NCBI RefSeq assembly: GCF_007827815.1
Contig: NZ_VITH01000004.1
Span: forward strand, 421,101-485,100
Source: Azospirillum brasilense
GTDB lineage: Bacteria; Pseudomonadota; Alphaproteobacteria; Azospirillales; Azospirillaceae
DNA: 64,000 bases
Direction: 5' to 3'
The stretch's first letter is position 1, and each line of letters starts with the position of its first letter. Positions 55,776 to 64,000 of this stretch are shown in pieces. Position numbers and translations under genes: made by a program. The notes beneath the pieces are model-generated. The model worked only from the letters and a program-made list of their open reading frames with translations. It was not told the origin of the DNA and did not search any database.

Positions 55776-55884
55776 GCGCTCTCACTCAGCGGACGTCGTC
55801 GGGAGCACAGCCAAGCCGACGAATGGGACCGCTGATGGTGTGCAGTCTCCGTCAGCGCGCCCTTATGCAATGCCGGGCAAGCTG

Positions 55885-55917
55885 TTGCCCCGAAGGGGAG
55901 GCATCCCTTCGGGGCAA
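55885..55917. repeat. Perfect 13-bp inverted repeat (possible terminator)
   Basis: TTGCCCCGAAGGG (55885-55897) and its exact complement CCCTTCGGGGCAA (55905-55917) enclose a 7-base loop. It lies 110 bases after the Gp2-like gene. No T run follows, so it is either a factor-assisted terminator or a protein site. Confidence 0.6.
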
Positions 55918-56006
55918 TGAAGGTTTGGATCAGTCGGCGCCCCCCGAGTTACCCCTCGAAGGACCGATGCTGGCGTTCGCCATGACCTCAATGGGGAGAG
56001 GGAGCT

Positions 56007-56037
56007 GTTGACACGGTTGACCGTCAACCGTGTCAAC
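56007..56037. repeat. Perfect 14-bp palindrome with 3-base centre
   Basis: GTTGACACGGTTGA (56007-56020), centre CCG, then the exact complement TCAACCGTGTCAAC (56024-56037). It lies between two convergent stops (55775 and 56052). A T run is absent on both strands. It could be a bidirectional hairpin or a protein-binding/recombination site. Confidence 0.65.
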
Positions 56038-56051
56038 ACGGTGATCACTGA

Positions 56052-57716
56052 TCAGAACAGCATGTACGCGTGAGTATGCACGAGGCAAGCTGGGCTGCGC
56101 TGACGGCTGCGGTGACGGCGCAGATAGTTGCAGCGTTCCAGCTGATCGATCCCGGCGCGGATCTGCGCAACCGTGTGCCGACCACTACCAATGCCGCGCT
56201 GGGCGTCGCGCTCGGTAAACTCGGCAACATGAAACCTCTTCATCCATTCAAGGATCTTGGCGGCATAGTCCACGCCGTTGCGGGCTTCCGGCGTGAAGGC
56301 CAGCGCGGCGTGCGCTCGAAACGCCTCCGCCAAGGCAATGCCTTCCTTGAGAAGGCTCTCGTCGATGGCGTGCTCCTGAGGAGCCTCATGCTCAAACAGG
56401 CGCAGCAGCGCTGCAGCTCTCAGCGCGTGCCCGACCTGCTTGTTGACGAACGCGGCATAGTGCTCGGACGTGCCGAGTTGGCGCTCGGCGCTGACCTGCG
56501 CACGGTAGCGATCGAGCACAGCCTTAGCGTCCCGCGTGAGCGTTAGAGTATGGAATGTCCGCCGTCCGTCCTCCCCGCGCGGGCACTCAATCTGCAGAAG
56601 ACGCCGGATGCGCTCTTCCAGCCAGGCCAGCGCGTCGGCCGGGATCTCGGCGGAAGGACCTCCGGGTGAGCTGTTTGGCGGCACGAACAGCGGCCAGAAC
56701 CGGGCGAGCAAGCCGTGCCCGGCAAACTCCTCGTTGGCGTAGAAGCGGTGGAAAACCTCAGGCTGGACGAAGAGACAGATCGCAAGCACTGGAGCCTGCA
56801 GGTGGACGGTGCCCGACGTCTTGGTGTCGAAGGTGAAGGACTCCGCAGTGAAGCCCTTAAGGATAAGGTCGTCGGACGCCGGGCGCAGGCGCTTGAGCAG
56901 ACCGCCTTCGGCTTCGAAGATGCCGAGCGCCTCGTCATTCTGTTCAAGGACGATGGCAAGCGCCTCGGGGGTCAGGATATCGCCGAGCAGTCGCGGCCGG
57001 CCCACGTGGCCCTCTGCCTGCCGTCGAAGCCGTTCGACGGTTGCCATCTCCGCCGACAGCGTGGACCGGACGGTCTCCATGTCGTGGCCGCTAATGAACA
57101 GTTGCTGCACTTGCTTCGCCAGCCGAACCTCCATTGCCCGGCAGGCACGGCGCATCACCCGGCTGTTCGCGTGCGGACTGGCGTCGGCGTGCTGGCGGCC
57201 GAGCCGTGCTTCCTCAGCTTCGAAGATGCGACGGAAGACATCCGCCACCGCGCTTTTGCGCTGGCCAGACGGGGAGCAAACCGCGATATACGCGGTGGCC
57301 ACTTCGACGTGACCGTCGCCGGCGTCCACCTTCCATCGCCCCCTCGCGGCGACGCTTGCCGCCCCGAGGAGGCCGGCCATCGCCATGCAGGTGGACCCGC
57401 ACTGTGCCCCAAGGGCCGTGACCAGGCGGCGCAGCACCGGATGCAGTCCGGACAGCGGCAACTTGGCGTTGATTTCCGGTGTTCGGGGGAGGGGCAGCAG
57501 CGGAAGGGAAGACAGATGGGCGCGCAGGAGAGCCTTCTCCTGGCGCTCAAGCGCGTCCTGTTCCGCGGCGGCGCGCCGCTCCCAGGATCGTAGATGGCTC
57601 GTCACGTCGTTGTTGAAGCTGGTCTGTTGCTGCGCAAGGTCCCGTGGAATGATTGGATACTGCGGCGCGACAGGCATGAGCGGGGGCTGCAGGAGAGGCG
57701 GATAGGCCATATTCAT
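56052..57716 (-). CDS. DUF3987 family protein (satellite/phage primase-helicase-like)
   Basis: 554 residues from the ATG at 57716 (MNMAYPPLLQ), with GGAGAG 8 bases upstream. Layout: Pro-rich N-terminus, helical region, then a RecA/P-loop-like domain starting near 140 with SPSGQRKSAVADVF (148-161). In this Walker A position an Arg replaces the usual Gly before Lys-Ser. An FEAEGG and VQPEVF series follows, as in DUF3987 proteins of P4-like satellites and plasmids. The C-terminal region (YRAQVSAERQLGTSEHYAAF) continues this family pattern and ends in a winged-helix-like segment. Probably involved in element replication. Confidence 0.8.
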   Translation of the reverse strand: MNMAYPPLLQPPLMPVAPQYPIIPRDLAQQQTSFNNDVTSHLRSWERRAAAEQDALERQEKALLRAHLSSLPLLPLPRTPEINAKLPLSGLHPVLRRLVTALGAQCGSTCMAMAGLLGAASVAARGRWKVDAGDGHVEVATAYIAVCSPSGQRKSAVADVFRRIFEAEEARLGRQHADASPHANSRVMRRACRAMEVRLAKQVQQLFISGHDMETVRSTLSAEMATVERLRRQAEGHVGRPRLLGDILTPEALAIVLEQNDEALGIFEAEGGLLKRLRPASDDLILKGFTAESFTFDTKTSGTVHLQAPVLAICLFVQPEVFHRFYANEEFAGHGLLARFWPLFVPPNSSPGGPSAEIPADALAWLEERIRRLLQIECPRGEDGRRTFHTLTLTRDAKAVLDRYRAQVSAERQLGTSEHYAAFVNKQVGHALRAAALLRLFEHEAPQEHAIDESLLKEGIALAEAFRAHAALAFTPEARNGVDYAAKILEWMKRFHVAEFTERDAQRGIGSGRHTVAQIRAGIDQLERCNYLRRHRSRQRSPACLVHTHAYMLF

Positions 57717-57837
57717 GGGGAACTCTCCGGGAGTGACGGTTGAGAGGAAGGACGCATTCCGCGGAACAGCGCGGCTCCCTGCGCAGTGTATGCCGCGAAA
57801 TCTGCGTCCTGTCCGGGCTTTGGAAGGCGGCGGATGG

Positions 57838-58035
57838 CTATGCGTTTTCGCCGGCCAAACGGCGCAGGAAGGCGTCACGCTCGGTAATGGGAACAAGCGT
57901 GCGCCGGCCCGCCTTGAGGACCTTGATGCGCCCCTCGGCGACGTTTTTGTAAAAGGAGGTACGCTTGATCCCCACGCTTGCGCAGAATTCCTCGACGGAC
58001 TCGGCAACCTTCTCACTGGAAAATCTGCACTTCAT
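57838..58035 (-). CDS. AlpA-like excisionase/regulator
   Basis: 65 residues starting MKCRFSSEKVAESVEE, with AAAGGAG upstream of the ATG. The core EEFCASVGIKRTSFYKNVAEG-type helix-turn-helix followed by KVLKAGRRTLVPITERDAFL is the AlpA/MerR-type excisionase layout: helix-turn-helix, wing, then a final helix. Such proteins bind attachment or operator DNA and switch integrase genes or satellite genes. It sits 121 bases upstream of the DUF3987 gene, in the same direction. Confidence 0.85.
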   Translation of the reverse strand: MKCRFSSEKVAESVEEFCASVGIKRTSFYKNVAEGRIKVLKAGRRTLVPITERDAFLRRLAGENA

Positions 58036-58150
58036 GGCAACAACTCCTTTCGAGGTGAGAGTGAACGCCCACATTGTTGGGCGTTCGTCTCGAGTTGTCA
58101 CCGTTCGTCTCGGCCGAAATTTGCCGGCAAATATGGCCTTTGCCGGAAAA

Positions 58151-59032
58151 TCACCCTTCGCGCGGGGGTGATTTTTCGGCACCTTTTTCGTACAGAGACA
58201 TGGCGCGCGTTACCGCCACCAACGCTTGCGGCACAAAGGCGGAGCGTGACGGCTTCCTCGGAACATCAGAGCATCCGGCCCTATCGGCGCCGTCTAGGAT
58301 CAGATTGAGGCGGCTCCATTTTCCGGCGTCAGACGAAATTTCGGGATTGGTGCTCTCCCGTTCCTGAATGATCGCGGCGAGCGCCGCAATGACGGGCCAA
58401 TCAGACCGCCCCGGCCGGCCGCGAGACCGGAGACTACCTTCGCGAGGCTCACGGCGATCCGTGTCCGTTTCAGGGGCGGGTTCCAATAGCTTCGCCTCCC
58501 CTCCAAAGCGAAGCTCCTTGCTGCCGGGGTGCGGGTACAACCTTGCCACTTGCTCAAAATTTACTTGGACGCACGAATAGGACCATGCGGACTTGGGGAG
58601 AACTGGGCATTTATAATCCCATCCATCCGTCAATATTCCGTTCTGTCCGGCTCTGAGAAAAGCGGACTGACCCGCAGAAGCAATTTTGTCTCGCGGAATG
58701 GCTGTTATGTCGCCCCAATCGGCGTGACGGTATTCACCAAATTCTGGTCGAAGCTCGGACCATTGCGGTCCAATGGCTGGCCTTCCTCTTAGGGTCACTC
58801 CTCCAGCGACAATGCACATATTGTGCAGTATGGATGCACCCATCGGGTAGCTGAATGGATCTGTGAGGGTCTTCCCATCCTCAGCAACGCCTATAAGTGG
58901 TCTGCGCCCCGGGAGAGAATTTTCAAAGCAAGAATCGACCGGTTTTCTCCCACACTCAATCCACAGAACGGCTTCCATGATTGAGCACCATTCGAGAGCC
59001 GGAACGTCTATCAACTCATCAACACTTCGCAT
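58151..59032 (-). CDS. Hypothetical protein of the satellite-like module (293 aa)
   Basis: 293 residues; GGAGG 8 bases before the ATG strongly supports the start. The N-terminal half has features of a globular domain (MEAVLWIECGRKPVDSCFEN, GASILHNMCIVAGGVTLRGRP), with several Cys and Trp residues. The C-terminal third is polar and basic, with an RSRGRPGRSDWPVIAALAAI segment. No family recognised. It is upstream of the AlpA-like gene and in the same direction. Confidence 0.6.
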   Translation of the reverse strand: MRSVDELIDVPALEWCSIMEAVLWIECGRKPVDSCFENSLPGRRPLIGVAEDGKTLTDPFSYPMGASILHNMCIVAGGVTLRGRPAIGPQWSELRPEFGEYRHADWGDITAIPRDKIASAGQSAFLRAGQNGILTDGWDYKCPVLPKSAWSYSCVQVNFEQVARLYPHPGSKELRFGGEAKLLEPAPETDTDRREPREGSLRSRGRPGRSDWPVIAALAAIIQERESTNPEISSDAGKWSRLNLILDGADRAGCSDVPRKPSRSAFVPQALVAVTRAMSLYEKGAEKSPPREG

Positions 59033-59145
59033 CGAAAAACCTCCGGATAGATGTTTTCTGAAAACTCAAAGAAGTTGACGGCGCAAAGAAACCGACACAT
59101 TGCCTCTATGTTCAGTTTGTTTTGATAGCTTGGGTCCTGGATCGA

Positions 59146-59469
59146 TTATGGTGTTGTTCTCGAGTGCTTCTCGCGGGAGCTCCGGGCCAAATGGGAGGAG
59201 AAACGAATTACGATCTGCACAGCTCCGCGTTGGTCTAGAGGGGGCAAGACCAAGTTGGCACAACGGTCGATCCTGGACGCTGTGGGCCAAACGGCTATTT
59301 GCCTGAGTGATGCGAGAAACATACACGGCATACACGTTGGTCTCATGGTGTTGTCATCAAGAGTCACGCCGTCCGCCTCGTTACCCTGACCGATGCCTTG
59401 CACCATGGTGCACACAGCGAACAGGGGGCCCAAAGTGGTGAACAGCGCCAGCACAAGTTCAGGACTCAC
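59146..59469 (-). CDS. Small hydrophobic-N-terminus protein, possibly frameshifted
   Basis: 107 residues from a GTG at 59469 that has an excellent AGGAGG site 7 bases upstream and overlaps the exonuclease gene by 11 bases. The first 20 residues (SPELVLALFTTLGPLFAVCT) are hydrophobic and could anchor it in the membrane. The rest is less convincing, and a second frame (to 59066) shares part of the region, so a frameshift or pseudogene is possible. Function unknown. Confidence 0.4.
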   Translation of the reverse strand: MSPELVLALFTTLGPLFAVCTMVQGIGQGNEADGVTLDDNTMRPTCMPCMFLASLRQIAVWPTASRIDRCANLVLPPLDQRGAVQIVIRFSSHLARSSREKHSRTTP

Positions 59470-60337
59470 GCGTACCCTCCTGTCGCACCCAGCTCGGATT
59501 GCTTAATTTTTGGACGTTGTGTGTGGCACGGGTCAGATGACGTTCTCGCTTTCGAGATGCAGCCGATCTGCAGTCAGCGCCGGCATCGGTGATGGCCGGC
59601 GTGATGCCCGTCACTTGTCCAGGAAAATCGTCCAGATGTGCACGACTGGCCCGTTTGCGCACCAAGCACTCCGCAAGGCTGTCGTTGCTGGTGTTGTGTC
59701 CGGCCAGATCGGTGCGCCCGGTCAACAGCGCCCAGCGCACGTAGGCGGTGTACAGCATCAGCACGTCCGACTCGCGGTACGCCCACCCCTTGCCCAACTT
59801 GCCCCGCGCCAACATGCCAGCGACCTCGCTGCCATGCCCGCCGATTTTGCCCGGCAGGCGAATCAAATCGACAATGGCCTGTAGATCGATCCGCTGCGCA
59901 GCGCCGTAGTCGGCGATCTGCTCCAGCAGGTCGCAACGGAAGTCCGGCTGGTAGCGCTGCGTGTGGCCGGTCCACTTGTCACCGCGCTGGAACCACGCCG
60001 GAATGATGACGCCGTAAGTCATGGCGCGCGGGCGCAGCATCGGCAGGTCGAAACCGTGCCCCTTCCAGGTGACGCGCGGCAGCGTCCGGGCAAAATGACT
60101 CCAGAAGCCGTGGATCAGCCGCTCCTCGTCGTAGCCGAGGTCGCTGCCAAGGCGGCGTTCGGTGACGCGGTGATGCTCCACGCCGGACGTCCGGTTGATA
60201 GCGGCCTCGACGAAGCTGATCGCGACGATCTGGTGGCAGCGCGGCGGTGGGAACTTCTCCGCCGGCCAATTCGCCGGGAGAATCTGGCGATCCGGCATCG
60301 TCTCGGTGTCCACGCAGAGCAGCGAGTCGTGGTGCAT
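59459..60337 (-). CDS. Predicted 3'-5' exonuclease related to the PolB proofreading domain
   Basis: 292 residues from the ATG at 60337. The N-terminal CVDTET motif (Asp10, Glu12) is the ExoI motif of DEDD exonucleases. ExoII follows in WKGHGFDLPMLRPRA and ExoIII in YRESDVLMLYTAYVRW, with a DLLEQIADYG middle strand. This is the stand-alone PolB-like exonuclease family, which trims DNA 3' ends. It is divergent from the DUF262 restriction gene. The last about 35 residues are polar and may be disordered. Confidence 0.85.
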   Translation of the reverse strand: MHHDSLLCVDTETMPDRQILPANWPAEKFPPPRCHQIVAISFVEAAINRTSGVEHHRVTERRLGSDLGYDEERLIHGFWSHFARTLPRVTWKGHGFDLPMLRPRAMTYGVIIPAWFQRGDKWTGHTQRYQPDFRCDLLEQIADYGAAQRIDLQAIVDLIRLPGKIGGHGSEVAGMLARGKLGKGWAYRESDVLMLYTAYVRWALLTGRTDLAGHNTSNDSLAECLVRKRASRAHLDDFPGQVTGITPAITDAGADCRSAASRKRERHLTRATHNVQKLSNPSWVRQEGTRES

Positions 60338-60591
60338 GGAGTCTCCGAAGTGCGGCAGCGCTATGGTCGCCAATCGGTTAGGGTCAGGCAACAAACAAAT
60401 TTGCGAGCGCCCGAGGTTCTGAGGGTGCCCGCCGTTGCGTCCCCACCATTCCCAGGAAACTGACCCCACGCTTCCGGCTCCACGCGCGGCGGAACGCACA
60501 CACCACAGCTGCTTGATAAACCTCAATAACCTCCTTAGCGTGCCAGCCAGCCGAAAAGCTCTCGGTGGTGGAATCAGAAACGGACGGAACC

Positions 60592-62529
60592 ATGGATGCC
60601 AAGGATCACAGCGTCATCTCCGTGCTGGGCGACCAAAGGCGGTTCATGGTGCCGATCTACCAGCGCCAATACAGCTGGCGGGAAGGCCGCCTTGTCCCAT
60701 TCTGGGAGGACGTGGTCGCAAAGGCGGAAGAGACGCTGTCCGGAAAACCCCGGTTCAAGCACTACATGGGCGCTTTGATCATCGCCCCCGGGGCGGACGG
60801 CTACAAGGTTGGCGCCACGCCCCGCATTCAAGTGGTGGACGGGCAGCAGCGGCTGACAACGTTCCAGCTGTTCCTCGCGGCGATGCGCGAAGTGGCCAAT
60901 CGCCACCAGATGCCGGGTGTCGCCGAAAGCGTTCAAAACTACGTCTTCAACCGACCGATGAGCGGCGACACCGATCCGGACGCAAAGTTCAAACTCGTCC
61001 CCACCCCCGAAGATCGGCCGATCTTCCACGCCATCATCGATGGCAGCTTGGACGGCGTGAGAGCCGCGTACCCACAGTTCTTCTACAAGAAGGGAACGCT
61101 CATCTGGGGTGAGGCGCCGAACGCGCTCCGCGCCTTCGTGACGTTCATCGAGCGGATCGAAAGCTACACGCTTTACGGCTTGTTCGACCCCGATACCCAG
61201 GCTCCCCAGGAGGATGGACGCGACCAGCAGGCGGACCGCCTGAACGCCTTGCTGGAGGCGCTCCTCAACCATCTGAAGCTCGTCGTCATCACACTGGACG
61301 AGAGCGATGACGCCCAGGTGATCTTCGAGACGCTGAACAGCAAGGCCGAACCGCTGCTCGCCATGGACCTTGTGCGCAACAACATCTTCCATCGCGCGGA
61401 AGCGCAGGGCGAGTCCGCGGACAAGCTCTTCGAATCCAAATGGAAGTCGTTCGACGCGCCGTTTTGGAAGGCACCGTCGCCCCGCGCCAAACCGCCGCGC
61501 CCCCGCATTGATCACTTCCTGAGCCATGCCTTGACCGCTCAGACGGGGGAAGAAGCATCCCTGCGCGAACTGTACGCCGAGTATCGGGCCTTTACGCGCC
61601 CCAAGGGGCAGCCGCGCTTTCCGAGCGTGGCCGATGAGTTGGACGCCTTGCTCCGGTTCGCGCCGGTGTACAGCGAATTGGAGCTCCCGCAGGGAACGGG
61701 CGCCCTCTCGGGTCTCGGAGGCAAACTTGCCACGTGGGAAATCTCAACGGCTTACCCGCTGGTGTTCGCCATCGCCACCGCACAGGAGGTGGCGGACGAG
61801 GAGAAGGCGGCGCTCTACCGGCTGATCTATTCGTACATTGTCCGCCGCGCGGTGTGCGGGCTCACCCCGAAAGCCATGAACAAAACGTTCCAACGCATCG
61901 TCGGCGTGTTCCTGAAGCACGGCGTGTCGCGGAACGCGTTTGCCGCGTCCTTCGCCGACCAGACGGGGCCCGCCGTCCGCTTTCCATCCGACCAGGAGTT
62001 CCGCGCAGCCATCCACCAGAACCCTGTCTATGAATGGGTTCTGCGCAAGGAGAGGCTGATCGACGTGCTTTGGGAACTTGAATTGGCCAGCCGCACGAAG
62101 TTCATGGCGGGCAGCGAACGTCCGGAATTTCTGTCGGTCGAGCATGTCCTGCCGCAGGCCTGGATGACTCATTGGCCTCTGCCGGACGGCCGCATGGCAC
62201 CGCTCGACAAGATGACCGGGGCCGACGAGTCCATGCTTCAGGCGATCGCAACACGCGATCGCCTGAAGCACACGCTCGGCAACCTCACGCTGAGCACAAG
62301 GCCAGGCAACAGCGTTATGTCCAACGGCGACTTCGCAGCCAAGAAGCCGCTGCTCGCGGAGAGCCTGCTCGCCCTCAACAACCAAATCAGCAAAGAGGCG
62401 GTCTGGGGCGAGCCACAGATCTCGGCACGGGCGGACGCGCTGGCCGGTCTGGCCGTCGCGGTCTGGCCTGGGCCCGACCTCCCCGCGTCTCCGGCGGCCG
62501 CGCACAGCGCGGAAGCGGCAAGCGCCTAA
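60592..62529 (+). CDS. GmrSD-like type IV restriction protein (DUF262 + DUF1524)
   Basis: 645 residues from the ATG at 60592 (upstream GTG at 60565 is less likely). The DUF262 domain shows VPIYQRQYSW (20-29) and DGQQR (83-87), the ParB-like nucleotide-binding signature of GmrS. The second domain, DUF1524, has an HNH-like SVEHVLPQAW motif near residue 519, as in GmrD. The fused form is a type IV enzyme that cuts phage DNA carrying modified bases. It probably adds a second line of defence to the island, acting on modified phage DNA. Confidence 0.88.
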   Translation: MDAKDHSVISVLGDQRRFMVPIYQRQYSWREGRLVPFWEDVVAKAEETLSGKPRFKHYMGALIIAPGADGYKVGATPRIQVVDGQQRLTTFQLFLAAMREVANRHQMPGVAESVQNYVFNRPMSGDTDPDAKFKLVPTPEDRPIFHAIIDGSLDGVRAAYPQFFYKKGTLIWGEAPNALRAFVTFIERIESYTLYGLFDPDTQAPQEDGRDQQADRLNALLEALLNHLKLVVITLDESDDAQVIFETLNSKAEPLLAMDLVRNNIFHRAEAQGESADKLFESKWKSFDAPFWKAPSPRAKPPRPRIDHFLSHALTAQTGEEASLRELYAEYRAFTRPKGQPRFPSVADELDALLRFAPVYSELELPQGTGALSGLGGKLATWEISTAYPLVFAIATAQEVADEEKAALYRLIYSYIVRRAVCGLTPKAMNKTFQRIVGVFLKHGVSRNAFAASFADQTGPAVRFPSDQEFRAAIHQNPVYEWVLRKERLIDVLWELELASRTKFMAGSERPEFLSVEHVLPQAWMTHWPLPDGRMAPLDKMTGADESMLQAIATRDRLKHTLGNLTLSTRPGNSVMSNGDFAAKKPLLAESLLALNNQISKEAVWGEPQISARADALAGLAVAVWPGPDLPASPAAAHSAEAASA

Positions 62530-62577
62530 TCCCTGCGGGCGCCTCCGCTCGGCGCGGCGCAGCCCCCGTCCAGGCGG

Positions 62578-63111
62578 TCACCGCGCCCAGCGGAGCGAGA
62601 ACGGCAGGATGTCGGCAACGGGCTTGTTCCGCGCCCGCGCCCATTGGTGCCGGGCCTTGTAGCCGTCTCCCCAGTCAACCAGGAGACGGCCCGCCAGGTC
62701 GGCCAGGGACGGGGTCAGGCGGAACGTGCTGGCGGGATAGACCAAGAACCCGGCCTTGTGCGCGTCCTCCCGCGTCAGCGGGTCGACGGTGCCGGGCGTG
62801 GCCGCTTCGGGAGGCCCCAGGACCTCGTAAATGCCCATGAACACGGTTTCGGGCTTCGGTTGCCCCCGCACCTCCCGCGCCATGCCGATGAACATGGACA
62901 CGTGTGCGGCTTGCTCGTAAGCCGGTCTGCGGGCGGGGCTCTGGATGCGGATGTAGCTGGCGTCGAGCCCGTCGAAGCGCGGGTCCCCGTCGCGCCAGGC
63001 TTGGTAAAGGTTTGGCAGGCGCGGGTCGGCGTGGCGGACGAGAAGAACCGTGTCGGGATTGAGGCCCGCCTCCGTCAGCATTGCGTTGAAGGTGCTTGCG
63101 TTGGTCGCCAT
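62578..63111 (-). CDS. Protein related to the N-terminal part of a GIY-YIG nuclease family
   Basis: 177 residues starting MATNASTFNAMLTEAG. The segments TVLLVRHADPRLPNLYQAWR, YIRIQSPARRPAYE, TVFMGIYEVLG and GRLLVDWGDGYKARHQWARA resemble the N-terminal region found in larger proteins that end with a GIY-YIG nuclease domain. Here the chain stops soon after the VDWG motif, so the nuclease part is missing or encoded elsewhere. I give the relationship from memory of the motif pattern; it should be tested. It converges with the DUF262 gene. Confidence 0.5.
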   Translation of the reverse strand: MATNASTFNAMLTEAGLNPDTVLLVRHADPRLPNLYQAWRDGDPRFDGLDASYIRIQSPARRPAYEQAAHVSMFIGMAREVRGQPKPETVFMGIYEVLGPPEAATPGTVDPLTREDAHKAGFLVYPASTFRLTPSLADLAGRLLVDWGDGYKARHQWARARNKPVADILPFSLRWAR

Positions 63112-63599
63112 TCCCGCCCCCCGCCGTCCGCGTTTCGATTGGGCCACCCGCCGCGCTTGGTGTGCGATACTACACCGCGGCCCGCCTCTTGGGCAGCCCC
63201 CATCCGGCTTTCTCACTTTGGCAAGGCCCCGCCCCGGCGATGGTCGCTCAGGCCACCGCGCCGCGCCGGGGGATCGGCACGACGCTCCGTTCGCTTCGCC
63301 TTCGGTGCCACGCCGCCCCGTCCCGGCGGTCCGCTTGGCGTCCCACGCGGGTTGGCCGTCCCGCGCGGCGCGGCCAGAGCAGCGGCTCCTCCTTGCAGTC
63401 GAGGGCGAGCACCGTTCGCGTCGGCCACAGTCCACGCGACGGTCCCACCAGCGCTCCAAGGCGCCCAGGAGGTCCAACCGCGTGGTCGCCTGACCATCCC
63501 CGCGCTCCTGGGCGCTGCCCGGCCAGATGCCGACGCCCAGGGCAGCGTGCCAAGCACGCCCACACGGGGCCTCCTGAACGCGCAAGTTGTTAAGAGTGC
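63112..63599. other. Intergenic stretch without recognised gene
   Basis: About 490 bases of G+C-rich sequence between the start of the GIY-YIG-related gene and the transposase remnant. Open frames here lack any recognisable protein character. It may be decayed mobile-element DNA. Confidence 0.35.
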
Positions 63600-63869
63600 C
63601 TAACAGAACCATCTTTGGACGAAGCGCCAGCAGATGAGGCTGGCGGCGATGTGGTGAAAGGCGGTGAAGATGTCGGCGCGTCGTTCGTAGCGGACGGCGA
63701 TGCGGCGGAAGCGGGCGAACCAGGCGAGCGTCCGCTCGACCACCCATCGGTGTCGGCCAAGACGCTCGCTGCTCTCGACGCCACGCCGGGCGATCCGCGG
63801 AATGATCGCTCGTTGGCGCAGCGCCCGCCGGCAGTGTGCAAAGTCGTAGCCCTTGTCGGCGTGCAACTT
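63585..63869 (-). mobile_element. Truncated IS5-family (IS427-like) insertion sequence, 3' end
   Basis: The minus strand encodes about 89 residues of an IS5-family transposase C-terminus: HADKGYDFAHCRRALRQR, then RHRWVVERTLAWFARFRRI with the catalytic glutamate, stopping at 63600. A likely terminal repeat (AAGAGTGCCTAACAG) lies at the stop. The upstream part of the gene is missing: at about 63870 the frame breaks into unrelated sequence. The element is dead. Confidence 0.8.
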
Positions 63870-64000
63870 GGCCGGGGGTCACGTCCCTGAACGTGGTGTA
63901 GGAGCTGTGGGGAACCGGCCCGCCGAAGCGCCCCCCAGAGCTGGCGTAGGCGGGCCGGTTTTCCACAGCGGGGCGGTCATCGTGGGTCTTCGGTAGAGTC

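Noticed and set aside
62578..63966. One 462-residue minus-strand frame spanning the GIY-YIG-related gene and upstream DNA
   Set aside because: The upstream 284 residues are low-complexity and run through the decayed IS; the ATG at 63111 begins the sequence with family-like motifs.
1..64000. CRISPR arrays
   Set aside because: No short regularly spaced direct repeats were seen.

Overview
The window looks like chromosome or megaplasmid DNA of a G+C-rich alphaproteobacterium. Azospirillum or a close Rhodospirillales relative is my best guess (inference from base composition, GTG starts, the many sensor kinases and a C-rich intergenic palindrome at 13.9 kb; no rRNA or marker gene proves it). It has two parts: an ordinary host backbone (1-16.85 kb) and a large genomic island that starts in the 3' end of a tRNA-Gly gene at 16851 and runs to the right edge or beyond.

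Backbone, 1-16850: a phospholipase D family enzyme, a small Ser/Thr/Gly-rich secreted protein, three sensor histidine kinases (one hybrid) without adjacent response regulators, an amidoligase/peptidase C26 pair, a repeat-bearing Gly/Pro-rich protein, a three-gene ABC importer of the nitrate/sulfonate/taurine family with a terminator, and a glycine-zipper lipoprotein.

Island, left end: a 43-bp tRNA-Gly(CCC) 3' fragment (attachment site) followed by a tyrosine integrase. The geometry predicts that the intact tRNA-Gly lies beyond the right edge. Next comes a two-gene Hachiman locus (hamA nuclease, hamB helicase; minus strand, 18.5-22.1 kb).

Island, 22.4-40.0 kb (plus strand): a tightly coupled 12-gene operon, nearly all with ATGA/GTGA stop-start overlaps. 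It holds two type I-like specificity subunits, a tandem winged-helix protein, an N6-adenine methylase, two unrecognised proteins, a 1412-aa P-loop ATPase, a C-terminal winged-helix protein, a NurA-like protein, a HerA-type translocase, a small unknown protein and a Ser/Thr kinase with C-terminal helical repeats. The mix of methylase, ATPase, nuclease and kinase resembles the methylation-associated defence system (MADS) family, but with more genes than the eight described. A 19-bp inverted repeat ends over the first start codon.

Island, 40.3-52.2 kb (minus strand): a convergent six-gene block, C2H2 zinc-finger protein / coiled-coil protein / Hsp70-like ATPase with zinc ribbon / RecD-like helicase with C-terminal nuclease / UvrD-like helicase with RelE-like N-terminus / ArdC-like metallopeptidase. 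I do not recognise this combination as a named system; it is the best candidate in the window for something undescribed.

Island, 52.5-64 kb: small hypotheticals, a PD-(D/E)XK-like protein, a P4-satellite-like module (Gp2/YagK-like HUH protein, DUF3987 protein, AlpA-like regulator), a PolB-type 3'-5' exonuclease, a GmrSD-like DUF262/DUF1524 type IV restriction protein, a protein resembling the N-terminal part of a GIY-YIG nuclease family, and a truncated IS5-family transposase. The island reads as a mobile element carrying at least three layers of anti-phage defence.
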